Source: Uranotaenia lowii
Taxonomy: Eukaryota; Arthropoda; Insecta; Diptera; Culicidae
Length of the DNA: 64,000 bases
Reading direction: 5' to 3'
Assembly (NCBI RefSeq): GCF_029784155.1
Contig: NC_073693.1
Location: forward strand, 149,794,843-149,858,842
Positions 21,313 through 31,389 of the stretch are shown piece after piece. The notes beneath the pieces are model-generated. The model saw only the letters and a program-made list of their open reading frames with translations. It did no database searches and was not told where the DNA came from. The position numbers and the translations under genes are program-made. How positions within the stretch are numbered: the stretch's first letter is position 1; the number at the start of each line of letters is the position of its first letter.

Positions 21313-24195
21313 ATGGATAGTTTAATGAATAGATACCATGAAAATGTAGAAGATTTTAATTTAAGTACTTTTAATAATGATTCAAGATCCTTTAGAATTT
21401 TGCAATGGAACGTACGTAGTATGAATAATTTAGATAAATTTGATTGCATATTACAGACCATTGATCATTTTAATGTTTGTATCGATGTTATTGTTGTTTG
21501 TGAAACCTGGCTTGGTAAAGATAACTGTTGTATTTACAACATTCCGGGATATACATCGATTTTCTCTTGCCGCGACCAACCATATGGAGGCCTAGCTATG
21601 TATATAAAGACAAATTTGAAATTTAAAACTACTGAAAATATAACTTTTGATGGCTTTCACCGAATTAGTGTCGAAATTTGTACAAGTGGTCAAGTAATTT
21701 GTGTTCATGGCGTATATAGACCCCCTTCATTCCCGTTTAACATGTTTTGTGATCAAATTGAATCTCTTCTAACGTCTGTTGCTGATAATCACTCCTGCTT
21801 CATTGTCGGTGACCTAAACGTTCCTGTGAATTTGATTAACCTGAATACCGTAGCAAAATATAGATCTATCTTAGAATCTTTTGGATACGCTTGTACAAAC
21901 ACCTTTCCTACTAGGCCAACAACTCAGAATATTCTAGATCACGTTATATCGAAGCAAATTGACTTAGATCGATTGAAAAATGATACAATCTTTTCTGATG
22001 TTAGTGACCATTTACAAATACTCACATCATTCAATTTATTATGTGATAAAAATGTAACAATTCTTAGGAAAGAGATAGTTGATAACGCTAAACTAAACAG
22101 CTTATTTGTGAATTATTTAAACAGTATTCAACTACCAGAAAATGTTGATGAAGGCCTACAAGAAATCACATCAACTTACAATCGCTTTGTGAAAATTTCT
22201 TCTCGAACACTTAATAAAAGGGTAAAACTTAAAGGAAATTGCTGTCCGTGGATGACATTTGACCTCTGGACACTCATCAAAATAAAAGAGAATTATTTAA
22301 AACGATCGAAAAAGCATCCAAATGATATCAATTTAAAAGAGATGCTAATTCACATAAATAAAAAATTGAGTTCAAAAAAACAAGAATGTAAAAGGCTCTA
22401 TTACGAGCGCTTATTAAATAATTCACCACATTCAAAGCTCTGGAGAAACATTAATACGCTCTTAGGTAAATCTAAAACGACTTCCTCAATTAACCTTTCA
22501 GATGAAAGAGGTGTTATAACCAATAGTACACAGATTTGTGAGAAATTTAACAAACACTTTTCCACAATTGGAAAGAACCTGGCTGAAAAGATTCCAGTAA
22601 ATACTGAAAATGATCATTTGACTCAAATCGAACAGGTAGAAAATACAATATTCTTACGGCCCGCTAGTGTAAACGAGGTTCGACTTGTAATTTTTTCACT
22701 TAAAAATAAAAAGGGTCATGGACCAGATGGTTTCCCTGTTAATGTCTTGAAAAATAACCACGAAACATTCTCGCACATACTTACACAATACTTTAATAAA
22801 ATTTTGGAGTCAGGAGTTTTCCCGAACTGTCTAAAAATTGCGAAAGTCATCCCTGTTTTTAAGGCTGGCGATTTGCTTGACGTCAATAACTATCGCCCTA
22901 TCTCGACTTTAAGCGTTTTTAGTAAAGTGTTCGAGAAGCTTCTTGTTAATAGAATTGTAGACTTTCTAAATCAGAACAATATACTTTATAAACTGCAATA
23001 TGGATTTAGATCAGGTTCGAGCACTCAAATTGCCATCTCAGAATTAGTTGACTCCATCATATGTAAAATAGAGTCAAAAAATATTGTTGGGGCACTATTT
23101 TTGGATCTCAAAAAAGCCTTCGATACTCTAAATCATGACATATTATTGTCCAAACTGTATAAATACGGGATAAGAGGAACAGCAAATAATATCCTTCGTA
23201 GCTACTTAGAAGGTCGCAAGCAGTTTGTGGCTATTGAAAACACAAGAAGCGAATTAAGAAATATTGATATCGGTGTACCACAAGGGAGTAATATCGGGCC
23301 ATTACTTTTCCTTTTATATGTCAATGATTTATGTAACCTTCAACTTAAAGGCACAGCACGTTTATTTGCCGATGATACAGCAATTTTTTATTCTGAAACT
23401 TCACCTGATATTATAATTCAGCACATTGAAGACGACCTAAAACTGCTTTCAAAATATTTCAATTCAAACCTACTTTCACTAAATTATACTAAAACAAAAT
23501 ACATGTTGTTTCGTTCTTCGCATAAAAAGCTACTTCGTACTAATGACCCAGCTATGAATGGAAATACTATTGAGAGAGTTAGTTATTTTAAATACTTGGG
23601 AATTTACTTAGATGAAACTCTCTCATGGAATCGTCACATTGAACACTTGGAAAAAAAAATTACTCCTCTTTGCGGTGTTCTTTGGAAACTGAGAAATTTT
23701 GTTCCACAACATGTTCTCTTTAAATTTTATTTTGCGTTTATCCACTCTCAATTGAACTACCTTATTATGATATGGGGAAGAGCCTCCTTGTCCCACTTAC
23801 AGAAACTTCAAACGCTCCAGAATAGATGCTTGAAAAACATCTTAAAGCTCCCTTTGTTATTCCCTACCCTTCAGCTTTACTCTTTAAGAACGCATAACGT
23901 TCTTCCAATATCTGAACTCTGTGATTTGCAAACTGTTGTATATGTCTATGATAATCTACACTCAATTGAAAATATTCAAAACCTCCATTTTACTACGGGG
24001 TTGCGAACTCATAACACTCGCCAGTCAGATTTCTTGCAACGAAGCCGATCCACAACATCATTAGGGCAAAAAAGAATTTCATTTATTGGACCTACTAAAT
24101 ACAACACCTTACCAACGGATATTAAAAACATAACCAATCGTTCCATGTTCAAAACCAAAGTGATACAGCTTTTGAAAGAAAAATTGAACCATTAA
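21313..24195 (+). CDS. LINE B ORF2: apurinic-type endonuclease and reverse transcriptase
   Basis: This is an intact 960-codon frame. The endonuclease domain (about residues 28-235) shows LQWNVRSMNN, VVCETWLG, GVYRPPSFP, FIVGDLNVP and FSDVSDHLQI. The RT domain (about 440-770) shows GHGPDGFPVN, NNYRPISTLSVFSKVFE, LDLKKAFDTLNHD, GVPQGSNIGPLLF and the catalytic RLFADDTAIFY. A thumb-like C-terminal region has YFKYLGIYLDETLSW and NRCLKNILKLPLL. No RNase H is seen. The protein would nick target DNA and copy the element RNA in place. It belongs to the jockey/CR1 superfamily; the exact clade needs a tree. Confidence 0.92.
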   Translation: MDSLMNRYHENVEDFNLSTFNNDSRSFRILQWNVRSMNNLDKFDCILQTIDHFNVCIDVIVVCETWLGKDNCCIYNIPGYTSIFSCRDQPYGGLAMYIKTNLKFKTTENITFDGFHRISVEICTSGQVICVHGVYRPPSFPFNMFCDQIESLLTSVADNHSCFIVGDLNVPVNLINLNTVAKYRSILESFGYACTNTFPTRPTTQNILDHVISKQIDLDRLKNDTIFSDVSDHLQILTSFNLLCDKNVTILRKEIVDNAKLNSLFVNYLNSIQLPENVDEGLQEITSTYNRFVKISSRTLNKRVKLKGNCCPWMTFDLWTLIKIKENYLKRSKKHPNDINLKEMLIHINKKLSSKKQECKRLYYERLLNNSPHSKLWRNINTLLGKSKTTSSINLSDERGVITNSTQICEKFNKHFSTIGKNLAEKIPVNTENDHLTQIEQVENTIFLRPASVNEVRLVIFSLKNKKGHGPDGFPVNVLKNNHETFSHILTQYFNKILESGVFPNCLKIAKVIPVFKAGDLLDVNNYRPISTLSVFSKVFEKLLVNRIVDFLNQNNILYKLQYGFRSGSSTQIAISELVDSIICKIESKNIVGALFLDLKKAFDTLNHDILLSKLYKYGIRGTANNILRSYLEGRKQFVAIENTRSELRNIDIGVPQGSNIGPLLFLLYVNDLCNLQLKGTARLFADDTAIFYSETSPDIIIQHIEDDLKLLSKYFNSNLLSLNYTKTKYMLFRSSHKKLLRTNDPAMNGNTIERVSYFKYLGIYLDETLSWNRHIEHLEKKITPLCGVLWKLRNFVPQHVLFKFYFAFIHSQLNYLIMIWGRASLSHLQKLQTLQNRCLKNILKLPLLFPTLQLYSLRTHNVLPISELCDLQTVVYVYDNLHSIENIQNLHFTTGLRTHNTRQSDFLQRSRSTTSLGQKRISFIGPTKYNTLPTDIKNITNRSMFKTKVIQLLKEKLNH

Positions 24196-24469
24196 AACAG
24201 TCGATCATCAACCAGTCTTTGTTTTGTTTACCTTTTGTACTTTTGTAGCGTTAATATCTAATATTATTTTTCTTAAAAATCTTGTAGTTTGTATTTTATC
24301 TTATAAAATTATTGAACATAACATAATAAAATTAGCAATAAATAAATAGTATATTAGTAAATATCGAATAATGAATCTCTTCAAAGGAAATTATTTTCCA
24401 TTGAGATTTCATATTGTAGTCAATTTAGTTAAATAATACATTTCCTCGCACGACATTATAAATATTTGT

Positions 24470-24572
24470 GTTCTCAGCATGATTAAAATTTGCTCGCGTT
24501 TACTCTTATTATCATTTTGCTGCCAGACATGCTGAGAACAGTAGCGTCCATTACCAGGGGGCTCAATTGAGC
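24470..24572 (+). promoter_or_regulatory. LINE B 3'-UTR double hairpin
   Basis: GTTCTCAGCATG (24470-24481) pairs perfectly with CATGCTGAGAAC (24528-24539). The palindrome GCTCAATTGAGC (24561-24572) follows inside a conserved CAGGGGGC...TTTGGTG context close to the poly(A). Both structures recur in the copy at 4284-4352. Such 3' structures are candidate RT recognition sites. Confidence 0.6.
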
Positions 24573-24631
24573 CTTTTGGTGTGGGGGAGTGTGGTGGGCC
24601 GCTACAAAAAAAAAAAAAAAAAAAAAAAATG

Positions 24632-25575
24632 ACTTGGCAACCTGTCTTAAGTCGTCTAAGCTTCTGTATGCTGATGACCTAAAATTCTACAGAGTAATCG
24701 ATTCAATTGTGGATTGCGCAGCGCTTCAAGAGGATATAGAAAGGTTATTGCTCTGGTGTGAAACAAATGGAATGAAAGTGAATGCTGAAAAGTGTAAATG
24801 CATAAGCTTTTTTAGAACCAGAGCTTCAGTTACCTTCGACTACTCGTTCCGCGACACTACACTAGAAAGAACAACCGTGATAAAAGATCTTGGAGTAACA
24901 TTCGATCAAAAACTCTCTTTCGCTCAGCATATGGCAACAACTACAGCAAAGGCTTTCGCTTTGTTCGGTTTCCTTCGCAGAAATACTTCGAGTTTTAAAG
25001 ACCCTTATGCTCTAAAGACTGTGTTCTGCTCGCTCGTACGCAGTGTCTTGGAATACGCCGCACCAGTTTGGACACCTTATCATTCCGTTCACATAGACAG
25101 AATTGAGAGGGTCCAGAAAAGATTTCTTCGTTTCGCATTGTGTCATCTGCCTTGGCGAGATCCCGTTCGATTGCCACCGTACTCCGATAGATGTGGTCTA
25201 TTATCATTGACGTCGCTGAGCCAAAGGAGAATTTATCTACAACGAATGTTTGTCTATGATATCATTACGAATGCTATTGATTGTCCGCAACTGCTTTACT
25301 CTTTGAACCTACACGCTCCATCTCGACAACTTCGTTACCAGACTCTTTTCTGGCTACCAAGAAGCAGGACAGTATTCGGCCAAAATCATCCACTACAACG
25401 ATGCTGCCAAGTGTTTAATGATGTTTCTTATTTGTTCGACTTCAATGTATCCAAAGCAAAATTTAAATGTTTGATTCGTGATGTAACCTAATTTTAAGCC
25501 AACTATATAACCTAATTTAAGATACTCATGGTCTGTATGACAACATAGTCAAAGACATCAAATAAATAAAAAAAT
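24632..25575 (+). pseudogene. LINE A (jockey-like), part 2: catalytic RT to 3' end
   Basis: The frame continues from 18920 with DLATCLKSSKLLYADDLKFY (YADD is the RT catalytic motif), then thumb and C-terminal blocks (VIKDLGVTFDQKLSF, VFCSLVRSVLEYAAPVWTPY) to TAA at 25491. The 3' UTR ends in CAAATAAATAAAAAAATAC near 25575. The RT part is still open across both halves, so the copy was fairly young when LINE B hit it, though it already lacked its 5' part. Confidence 0.85.
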
Positions 25576-26128
25576 ACTGATTTTCGAAGTTAAAAAAAAA
25601 TTATCGTACATTTTTTTAACGTTCTTCAAAGCGTACCCGCATAATCAATTACAATATATAGAGAATATTCTATATTGTCTCTAAACGTTATCGTTTATTG
25701 TAAAGTGAACAGTATATGTACAATAACACAGACCATATTAACAATCTGTATTATGATTATCTGTTAAAGTACCATATGGGGAAAGGGCTGTTAAGCATGT
25801 TTACCATTCAAAAAGAGCGATTTTTTCGAACAAATATTTCATGCTACATTATTGGATACGGTTAAAATATCATCCACTTTTGGCGAGCAAAACAATCTAC
25901 CTGAATGTTCTAGCTACGTTGGAATACAAAATCATAGATTTCATCAACTTCAATGGATATAGTTTGCTTATAGTAGTTTGTAGTAAAAATAACGCTCAAT
26001 CATACGTTCCGCATATTGTAAAATATTTTTAAAAAGAGCTTCCCTGTACCATAACCAATATAGTTCCAATTCTTTCCCACAAAAAATAAAATAAAATTAA
26101 AAAATTAAAATGTTGATGTTTTTATTTT
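25576..26128. other. AT-rich spacer, no gene seen
   Basis: Only short chance frames are present. Near 26095-26128 the - strand carries AATAAA signals that would serve the BEN-like gene to the right. Confidence 0.5.
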
Positions 26129-26975
26129 TTATTTTTGATATTGCCGAATTGTAAGTACGTTTTGTAAACCAACACGGATGGCAGTACGTTCTGCGATTTT
26201 GTCTGAAAATAGAAAGGTTGAATAAATGTAAGAACTTTATCTATTGGATTTTAGGTTAGACCCACGAATGCATCGGTTAATCCCCCGGGTACATAAAATG
26301 CATCGGTTAATCCCCCGGGTACATAAATTTAATAAAGTAATCAAACTTACTACAGATAAACTGCAACACGTTGGGGTCCAGTTTTTTTGGGGTTGGGTAC
26401 AAACGAGTTCCGTCTTCTTTTTTCATATTGGCGTACCGATGGCACGCCTGACCGGCTACGCTCATCTTTATCAGGTTATCTGCACCGACCAAGCGAACAG
26501 CGAGCAACCCAGCTGTCTGTTGTCGCGCGGCCATTCAGTTCATCCAAATCTGCTACGGTCATCGGAATTCCTTCTTGCTCGGAAAAAGAAGCCTGAAAAT
26601 AGATTCAAAAATAATGTAAGAAATATGTTTGCAAGGATGTATGAAATTGTTTCACCTCAGGAAACTTATTTTTGTCCTTCATCAATTGGAGTTCTTTCGA
26701 CAATCGTAGTGCGTGCTCGTCCGAGGACAATTTTTCCCCCTGCACCCTCTGCAGCTTCCGCTTACTGATCTTTAATTGCTCCTTAAGCTTCTTATTTTCA
26801 GCCTCCAGAGTGAAACAATTAGTGCAGCTCACTCGATTGGTGTTTCCGACATCTTTAAGCTATAAGGAAACTTTGTCGTACACTGTTAGAGTCCTGGATA
26901 AGGTCCAGAGACAATATTCAAAGGTTGCAAATTTTTATTCTCTTATTATACTATACTTACTAAATCATATATCAT
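26129..26975 (-). pseudogene. Four-exon BEN-domain-like gene with one frameshift
   Basis: The exons on the - strand are 26975-26961 (MIYDL), 26859-26656, 26592-26351 and 26202-26129. Donors are GTAAGT, GTGAAA and GTAAGT, and acceptors end in TATAG, TTCAG and TTCAG. The second exon encodes a CxxC (SCTNC) followed by a Lys/Glu/Leu-rich coiled coil. Exons three and four encode MTVADLDELNGRAT, LVGADNLIKMSVAGQ, KKLDPNVLQFI and IAERTAIRVGLQ, resembling the C-terminal half of a BEN domain (DNA or protein binding). Spliced length is 535 nt, one base too long: exon three changes frame between about 26460 and 26546. Either this is a pseudogene or there is an assembly indel. AATAAA follows the stop. Family assignment is tentative. 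Confidence 0.5.
26267..26326. repeat. Perfect tandem duplication, 2 x 30 bp
   Basis: The unit AATGCATCGGTTAATCCCCC plus GGGTACATAA is repeated without change, in the last intron of the BEN-like gene. Confidence 0.95.
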
Positions 26976-27508
26976 ATTGTCACTGTCACTGATACGATCC
27001 TGTCATAATTTATTGAGGTAATAAAATTTTGAACATGTATAATGAAATGATACTTGGGAGATATTTCATACTGGTACTGCTACCAATATATTAAGTTAAT
27101 AGTTAGTACTATATCCCCAACTGTTTTTAATTATGCGGGTAATTAATATCTTTACAAATCGCTTCTTAGTACTCATTGATGACAACTCTCTCATAAAATA
27201 CATTGATTGTTTTATTACGAGTTGCTCTGTGTTTGTTAACTGATGATCCACCTTGTTTACTTTATTTTGTGACAAGAGCATAGCTTGTTATGCAAGATAT
27301 ACTCCACTTAGTAACAGGGTTGGCATACATCAACGTCAATAGTCAAATGACTGTGACTGTTGAGTCTCTTGGTCCGTCAAACTCATTTGACTGTTCCTTA
27401 ACGACCATTCACTTCGTTTGCCGGTCATTCATTCCCCAGTCATTTGAAGCTAAAATATTAACCTAGTCAAGCAATCGCATTCAACCGACCGATGACGAAA
27501 AAGAAACG

Positions 27509-27655
27509 CATTTATTATTATTGTTGCTCCTGCCAGCAAGCCGAAGACGACCGAAGAGGAACAAGAAAAGCATTTATTATTATTGTTGCTCCTGCCAGCA
27601 AGCTCGTTTTCAGTTTTTTATTGCTATTGTTGCTCTCTGCCAGCAAGTCTTTAAA
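27509..27655. repeat. Three imperfect repeats ending TGCCAGCAAG
   Basis: Units end near 27541, 27602 and 27647 and share ATTGTTGCTCCTGCCAGCAAG-type sequence. They lie inside the hAT-like element. Confidence 0.6.
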
Positions 27656-28716
27656 TTAGTTGTAGGGTACCTCTGTCCATAATGCCCTTGCGGGGTAAAA
27701 TGCCAGCGACTATATTTTGATGAATTTTGAAGATTTGCGAAGTTCTTAGTGGATTCTTTTTACACAAATGTGTTCTTAAAATCAATACCTTGTAATTTTA
27801 ATTAAAATGATTACCAGATATTCATTTAAATACGAATAACAATCTAATTAAATTTTGTGGTGGCTATCTATCACTTAAGTTGTAAAAAGTGATCAAATGA
27901 AATAAGCTTTTACCCCAAGATGATCGCTTGAAACATCCTCATTATTGATTTTATTGGTTGTTCAAATTATATATTCGAATTATCAATTGATGGAAAACTG
28001 TGGTAAATTGTTGTTTTATGGTAAACTGAAGATTTATCAAATTTTAAATAACCGATTAAAATGCCCCCATCATTTTTTGGACAAATCGCCCTCCTCTCAA
28101 GGTGCTGTTCGCTAAGATGTAAACAAAACCACGTGTTTTATTCTAAATTTTGGAGTGCAGTTTTCCATGAATACAGAGCGAATTTCGAAATGACATACCG
28201 ATCATTTTCTTTGCTTAGTCCTAAATTATCATTAGGATGCATAATAATTACAACTTTCGATCGGGTTTGAGTAAAAAACGTGCACCGAAAATCGAACCGG
28301 TTCACTTAATTTGTCGCCAAAAGCAGCAGAATAATTTGGTTAACACTGACACAGTTCAAAATAAAGTCAAAAATTTCAAAGATTTTCACTGGGAAATGTA
28401 AACAAAACACTTGTTTTTATGTGTAGATAAACTTGGGAAAAAAATTTTTTTTTCAGATTTTTCCTAATTAAATAACAGAATTAATTCATTTTCACTGTGA
28501 ATATTGTGATGTTTTTGAGTCGTTTTGATCCAATGTTTTGGTGCATCATCTGCCTACTCTGGGGCGTTTAACATCCAATGATTTCGAAGGTTGCTTTTAA
28601 AGGCATTTGTAAAAAATCGATTTTTTTCATAGTTTTTACAATAAAAAGTTATATTATTGTCAGAATATGAGTAGAAGATAGAAATACGAAGCACATGTTG
28701 CAATGTATTCGGGTGT

Positions 28717-28914
28717 TCAGGTTATGTATTCCGCATACTCGATCATTTCCCTTAGCAGGTGCATATTCCCCCGAAATACCCTACCTGCCGTCAGCAGCCG
28801 ATCGAAGTGTGAAGAGATTTGCCAGTCACTGTCAGGAGAAATTTTGACCATGTGTAGGAGCTTCGCCAGTCGATGATGTAGAAATGTTGATTGTTGTCGT
28901 GCTTTATCCGTCAT
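28717..28914 (-). CDS. Unrecognised 65-codon open frame inside the hAT-like element
   Basis: The frame starts with ATG at 28914. The product is His/Arg/Lys-rich with a helical look (RLAKLLHMVKISPDSDW, HFDRLLTAGRV, REMIEYAEYI). A possible donor, GCAGGTAGGG, lies inside it. It does not resemble hAT transposase motifs I know. It may be an exon of a captured gene or chance; I cannot give a function. Confidence 0.2.
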   Translation of the reverse strand: MTDKARQQSTFLHHRLAKLLHMVKISPDSDWQISSHFDRLLTAGRVFRGNMHLLREMIEYAEYIT

Positions 28915-29011
28915 GCGACTAGTGAGGCTCCGTCAATTGAGAACAGTGCCAGTCGTTTGATGAAACAAAACTAGTCGGGTCAAGCGTGACGGGCGAAATT
29001 TACCATCACTG

Positions 29012-29330
29012 CTTAGTAATATTCGTCAGAATAAACCAAATTGCATTTTTTAAATCAATTGAGAAAAAAAATAGTGAAATTTCCGTCTTAAGGTTGAATT
29101 GAGTTCTTGGGGGTAGATGTACCTCATATTCGGTTTTGCAATGGTTATTTCACGGATATTCAAAACACATTTTAAGAAATCTATCTATGAATCTTAAAAG
29201 AGGAAAGGTTACAAACCAGTTTCAATCATGTTGAAGCTTACAAATTTTAAACTGATTTTGGTTTGCATATCATCCTCCAAAAATTGCGTGACATAAAAAA
29301 AGCTGCGATGAAACTGAAATTAAAAAAAAA
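29012..29330. other. AT-rich spacer, no gene seen
   Basis: Sequence between the hAT duplication and the right MITE end; nothing recognisable. Confidence 0.5.
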
Positions 29331-29444
29331 ATCGTTACGTAACGATGAGCATACCTCCCCCCCTCCCCTATGTCACAATTCGTAACGCTCGAGCTTACCC
29401 CCTCCCCCCCCCCTAGGAGCGTTACGTAATTTATGGATGCCCCC
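29331..29444 (-). mobile_element. Right MITE end, inverted partner of 17505
   Basis: It ends GCGTTACGTAATTTATGGAT followed by GCCCCC, the inverse of the left end, and is followed by GTA (29445-29447). CGTAACG motifs and C-runs recur inside. The inner edge is not clear. Confidence 0.7.
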
Positions 29445-29447
29445 GTA

Positions 29448-29660
29448 CACAATTTGGATTCCGTAGAGGGGGTACGAACGACTGTCTAGCATTACTTTCA
29501 TCAGACATTCAATTGGCGTTTCCCCAAAAGCAGCAGATGGGACAGTATTTCTGGACATCAAAGGGATATTCGATTCGGTGTACATAGAAGTGCTTTCTAG
29601 TAATCTTAACTAATACGGACTTTCACCAATATTGAATACTTTTTTATTTAACCTGTTGTC
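29448..29660 (+). pseudogene. LINE C, part 2: RT core
   Basis: Reading resumes with TQFGFRRG-like codons directly after GTA, then VFLDIKGIFDS and YGLSP, a decayed RT core. The segment ends at CTGTTGTC (29653-29660), the target duplication of the next insertion. Confidence 0.65.
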
Positions 29661-31220
29661 TAGGCTTGCCAGATGGTTTTGAAAAAAAGCGGGACATTTT
29701 GAGGGAAAAAAGCGGGACATAGCCGAAAAAAGCGGGACATTTTAAAAATATGTTTAAAAAAGTCATGAAATGTATGTAACATATGTGAATATGTTTTTTC
29801 CTACTCTGAAAGTGCGGTGATTTTTTACTTAAGTATAAAATTCTATAAATCGATAATGGAGGCATATTTCAGTTAATACAACATCTGCCTTCCGAACCAA
29901 CATCTATGATTTCACATCCAGGCGTAAACAAAAGTTGAAACATTTCAGTGTTTTTGCGTTGGTAAAAAAGTGCGAACGACACAAAGACGTTAAAACAACA
30001 TTGATTGAAACAAAAATTAAATAAATGGTGAAAAAATTTACAGCATTACAAGCGTTTTTTTTTTTGTTTTACAAAATGTCTAGATATTTTCTTGATAATT
30101 ACCATACTTGCAATTGAATGTCATGACTAAACAAATGCTTTGGTAAGGCTCTTATTAGGTAGGCAATTCAGCTTACATTTTATATAAAGAAATCAATTTT
30201 TGTATTTGTAAAATGTAGGCATTCACTGATTGATTATGGAATGTTCATAAGCTTGAAATTTGTGGTTTGTGAAAAGAGTTCCACTATATTTATTAGCATA
30301 ATTTATTTTCACTTTGAAAGTCACATCAGCTTTGTTTCAAGATTGAGAAGATTTCAAAAATATAAAAATCAAATGAATTCTCCAGAATCGGGTTTTAGTG
30401 CGAAATCAGTGTGTCATTTTTCAGTAATCTATCACTAGCATTACCCAAAATGAGATCTTTTTGGAAATTTGTCTAAATACTGAAGTGGTTTTTCAGCACG
30501 AGTCGTAAATTTATCCCACGAGGATTACTGAGTCGGATAATTACGTCGAGTGCTAAAAAAACGAGTTTTGCAATGAGTTGCATACACAATTTTATGCAAA
30601 TTCGCAACAATCTCTTGAAAATTCATTTATTGACTAACAACTCAAAATAAATTTGGTCGTGCTGAAATGTAGCACTTTTCGATACTGTTTTCAGTGTCCA
30701 AATTTTCAATTTTGAACACTGAACTGCATAAATGTTATTTTGAATAAAGAAAATGCATTTTTACATTGATTTACATGTGATTATCACCAGTTTCAAAAAA
30801 AGAAAAATAGTATGAATCATAAGGCGTGTCACAATGTGTCACTGTCATATACTCAAATGAGCTTGACAAAGAAAAAATGCAAAGCAAATGACATATTTTT
30901 AATTGAAAACCAGTTCTTCTTACAAATTTAAATTCAATGTCTTGTTTGATAGATAGAAATCTGACAAAAAAAGGACTTGCGTAAAAAATTTTAAAAGATC
31001 ATTCCCAAAGAAATAAGGGATCAAAAAAAAGCAAGCATTTTATGTGTGACGAACAATTTTGATAAAGCAAAATTAATCAAACGTAGGCAAACTCGTTTTT
31101 TATTTATTTGAAAATTTAGTTTAAAAAAAAGCGGGACATTTCGAGTAAAAAGCGGGACGGCGGGACATTTTCCAAAAAAGCGAGACATGTCCCGCTTTTG
31201 CGGGACGGATGGCAACCCTA
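29661..31220. mobile_element. hAT-type non-autonomous element (copy 1), 1560 bp
   Basis: The ends TAGGCTTGCCA and (inverted) TAGGGTTGCCA are flanked by perfect 8-bp duplications CTGTTGTC at 29653-29660 and 31221-31228. Both ends carry clusters of AAAGCGGGACATTT motifs (three at the left within 80 bp, four or five at the right), as expected for transposase-binding subterminal repeats. The interior is AT-rich with no transposase frame. A related copy is at 53373-55623. Confidence 0.85.
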
Positions 31221-31228
31221 CTGTTGTC

Positions 31229-31389
31229 TGAAAAAAAAACATGCATCTAAGTCAACGTTGAACGAATAAGTTGCATGGGTCTACCTCAAGGTTCATATTT
31301 AAGCCCCCTGCTATACAACTTTTATGTCCGAGAAATCGATGCTTGTATGGCACAAAATTGCACGCTAAGACAGCTTGACGGATGACTGA
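31229..31389 (+). pseudogene. LINE C, part 3: RT
   Basis: The translated blocks MGLPQGS-LSPLLYNFYV and CTLRQL are recognisable with one stop. This is the RT region around the GLPQG motif. It ends near TGA at 31387-31389. Confidence 0.6.

Larger units (their letters stand above)
18921..24629 (+). mobile_element. LINE B: full-length non-LTR retrotransposon nested in LINE A
   Basis: The element begins GCAGCGCTGG and ends in a run of about 24 A. The sequence AAATG occurs just before it (18916/17-18920) and just after it (24627-24631), a short target duplication partly merged with the tail. It has a 1.25-kb 5' UTR, an intact ORF1 and ORF2 in the same frame 45 bp apart, and a 3' UTR with two hairpins. 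Intact ORFs and a pure poly(A) tail argue for recent insertion and possible activity. Confidence 0.9.
27315..29011. mobile_element. hAT-like element, 1697 bp, 8-bp target duplication CTTAGTAA
   Basis: The ends CAGGGTTGGCATA and (inverted) CAGTGATGGTAAA are imperfect terminal repeats with hAT-type CAG...CTG tips. CTTAGTAA occurs exactly at 27307-27314 and 29012-29019. The interior lacks a transposase. It has three copies of a 'TTATTATTGTTGCTCCTGCCAGCAAG'-like unit (27509-27655) and one small - strand open frame. Confidence 0.8.

Noticed and set aside
26244..26768. 174-codon + strand frame
   Set aside because: Antisense to the better-supported spliced BEN-like gene and spans its introns.
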